Assembly: GCF_003583985.1 (NCBI RefSeq)
Contig: NZ_QXML01000005.1
Location: forward strand, 62,001-126,000
Length of the DNA stretch: 64,000 nt
Origin: Algoriphagus lacus
GTDB lineage: Bacteria > Bacteroidota > Bacteroidia > Cytophagales > Cyclobacteriaceae
Reading direction: 5' to 3'
Below the pieces are notes generated by a model that saw only the letters and a program-made list of their open reading frames with translations, made no database searches and was not told where the DNA came from. Of the stretch, positions 62,683 through 64,000 are shown one piece after another. Each line of letters begins with the position of its first letter. Within the stretch, counting starts at the first letter, position 1. Both the position numbers and the translations under genes were made by a program.

Positions 62683-64000
62683 ATGATTATTTTTTCCCGA
62701 ATCCTGATATCCTCTTTGATTTTCGTGGGAATTCTTATTGGGTTTTCAAATGCTCTTTTCGCTCAGGAAAACTCAACCAAATTTGAAAAGCTTCCATCGA
62801 AGAAAACCGGCATTTCATTCAAAAATCAGCTCAAAGAAGACGGTCAAAACAACATCCTACGCTATGAATATTTCTACAATGGCGGAGGTGTAGCAGTCGG
62901 AGACCTCAACAACGATGGTTTGGATGATATTTTTTTTGCAGGAAATATGACCCAAAACAAGCTTTACAAAAACCTTGGCGAGTTTAAGTTTGAGGATGTC
63001 ACTAGGTCCGCTGGGGTAGCAGGAAAAAACACCTGGACAACAGGTGCGAGTATGGCCGATGTCAATGGTGACGGACTTTTGGACATTTATGTTTGCTACT
63101 CCGGAAAAGGATCTCCCGAATCCAGAAAAAATGAACTCTGGATTAATCAGGGGGATTTCAAGTTTTTGGACAAAGCTGAAGAGCTTGGATTAGCCGACCC
63201 ATCCAACAGCACCCAAGGACTTTTCTTCGATTTCGACAACGATGGCGATTTGGACCTTTACCTTCTCAATCATCACATTCAGGTCATAAATGAATTGGAA
63301 TTTGATGCAGTTCGGCAAGTCAGACATCCTTATGCCGGGGACAAACTATATAGAAACGATTCAGGTAAATTCACCGACATCAGCGAATTGGCAGGAATCA
63401 AAGGTTCTGCATTGGGTTTTGGATTAGCTGTAATCGCTTCAGACATCAATCAGGATGGTTGGGTAGACCTCTTGGTAACCAATGACTATATCGAGCCGGA
63501 TTACCTATACATCAACAATGGTGATGGGACATTTTCCGATCGGATAACCAATCATTTTCAGCACATCTCTCACTTCTCCATGGGGGCCGACATCGCCGAT
63601 ATCAATAATGATGGTCTTCCGGATGTTTTTACACTGGATATGCTACCGGAGGACAATGAGCGGCAAAAATTACTTTATGGACCTGAAAACTATGAGCAGT
63701 ATGCCCTGATGATCAAACGCGGGTTTTATCATCAGAACATGCGAAACATGCTTCAATTAAATCAGGGAAGTGGATTTTTCTCAGAAATCGGACAAATGGC
63801 AGGCATATCCAATACCGATTGGAGCTGGTCAGCTTTGTTTTTTGACGCGAATAATGATGGGCAAAAAGACTTATTTGTAACCAACGGATATTACCGGGAC
63901 TATACCAACAGGGACTTTCTGAAATACAAAGGGGATTATTATTTCAAGCAGGCTGTCGCAAAAGAAAAGGCAGACACGCTGCATTTGGTCACCTCGATGA
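62683..64000 (+). CDS. Exported VCBS/FG-GAP repeat protein (CRTAC1-like), 3' end cut by window
   Basis: The first 439 codons of an exported protein. A signal peptide ends at about residue 27 (NALFAQ). Calcium-binding repeats of DxNxDGxxD type recur: GDLNNDGLDDIFF, ADVNGDGLLDIYV, FDFDNDGDLDLYL, SDINQDGWVDLLV, ADINNDGLPDVFT and FDANNDGQKDLFV. This is the N-terminal propeller of CRTAC1/ASPIC-UnbV-type proteins, which in Bacteroidota often exceed 1,000 residues. Likely surface-exposed, possibly carbohydrate-related through the ROK gene 17 bases upstream. Confidence 0.88.
   Translation, partial: MIIFSRILISSLIFVGILIGFSNALFAQENSTKFEKLPSKKTGISFKNQLKEDGQNNILRYEYFYNGGGVAVGDLNNDGLDDIFFAGNMTQNKLYKNLGEFKFEDVTRSAGVAGKNTWTTGASMADVNGDGLLDIYVCYSGKGSPESRKNELWINQGDFKFLDKAEELGLADPSNSTQGLFFDFDNDGDLDLYLLNHHIQVINELEFDAVRQVRHPYAGDKLYRNDSGKFTDISELAGIKGSALGFGLAVIASDINQDGWVDLLVTNDYIEPDYLYINNGDGTFSDRITNHFQHISHFSMGADIADINNDGLPDVFTLDMLPEDNERQKLLYGPENYEQYALMIKRGFYHQNMRNMLQLNQGSGFFSEIGQMAGISNTDWSWSALFFDANNDGQKDLFVTNGYYRDYTNRDFLKYKGDYYFKQAVAKEKADTLHLVTSM

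Overview
The window looks like an ordinary chromosomal segment of a Bacteroidota bacterium, most likely order Cytophagales and close to Algoriphagus/Cyclobacteriaceae. This is an inference from gene content: lineage-typical families (IPExxxVDY protein beside pyk, PUR/DUF3276, DUF5103, DUF2490, Lacal_2735-type peptide, MORN-like exported protein, HhH outer-membrane barrel, metzincin with HEIGH), many exported proteins with short hydrophobic signals, and several matches to the Bacteroidota promoter pattern (TTTG or TTG, about 20 bases, then TAnnTTTG). No rRNA, tRNA, insertion sequence, prophage or CRISPR array was seen.

Layout. 1-9.6 kb: a truncated N-terminal-nucleophile acylase and an aldo/keto reductase on the minus strand, then pfkA, a small membrane protein and miaA, then a tightly overlapping five-gene block (receiver-Hpt, CheY-like receiver, 92-residue protein, PhnP-like metallohydrolase, NFACT protein) facing a LytTR regulator whose receiver lacks the phospho-acceptor Asp. 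9.8-19.4 kb: a lipoprotein with four fasciclin domains, pyk and the IPExxxVDY gene on the minus strand, divergent from acpP-fabF-rnc-nadE-lgt, with yidD converging on lgt. 19.4-26.4 kb: an envelope cluster (BamA/TamA-like barrel, PorV-like barrel, HhH-containing barrel, large metzincin) closed by a terminator.

26.5-36.3 kb: a protein with a TIR-like/deoxyribosyltransferase-like N-terminus and a helical TRAFs-binding-like C-terminus, followed by an M3 oligopeptidase, an AI-2E-family permease and a TPR lipoprotein; then on the minus strand a multi-PAS hybrid kinase, a DUF2490 protein and a small periplasmic protein. 36.3-46.1 kb: aconitase, a 7TM histidine kinase, a LuxC-type acyl-CoA reductase, a ferredoxin, a PUR-family protein, a second AI-2E-family permease, ychF and a stand-alone Cas6-like gene. 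46.1-55.1 kb: DUF5103 and ABC-F genes, a PQQ-type sugar dehydrogenase-like lipoprotein, an ABC1/UbiB-like kinase with its TetR-like partner, hslV and the pyruvate dehydrogenase E2 gene. 55.2-64 kb: an alpha/beta hydrolase, a YedK/HMCES-like protein, a FabH-like synthase, a 187-residue unknown, a MORN-like exported protein, a 53-residue Lacal_2735-type peptide, a possible structured RNA, a cupin, and a ROK regulator leading into an exported VCBS/FG-GAP protein cut by the window end.

Most of the segment is housekeeping: glycolysis (pfkA, pyk), pyruvate oxidation (E2), TCA cycle (acn), fatty-acid synthesis (acpP, fabF, fabH-like), NAD synthesis, RNA processing and lipoprotein maturation. The two most unusual genes are the orphan Cas6-like protein at 45196-46086, in which none of the three catalytic residues known from Pyrococcus Cas6 can be aligned, and the TIR-like/TRAFs-binding protein at 26487-27860, whose architecture resembles the N-terminal half of animal ASK kinases and bacterial conflict proteins. 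Non-ATG starts (TTG, GTG) are common here and decide several gene calls.
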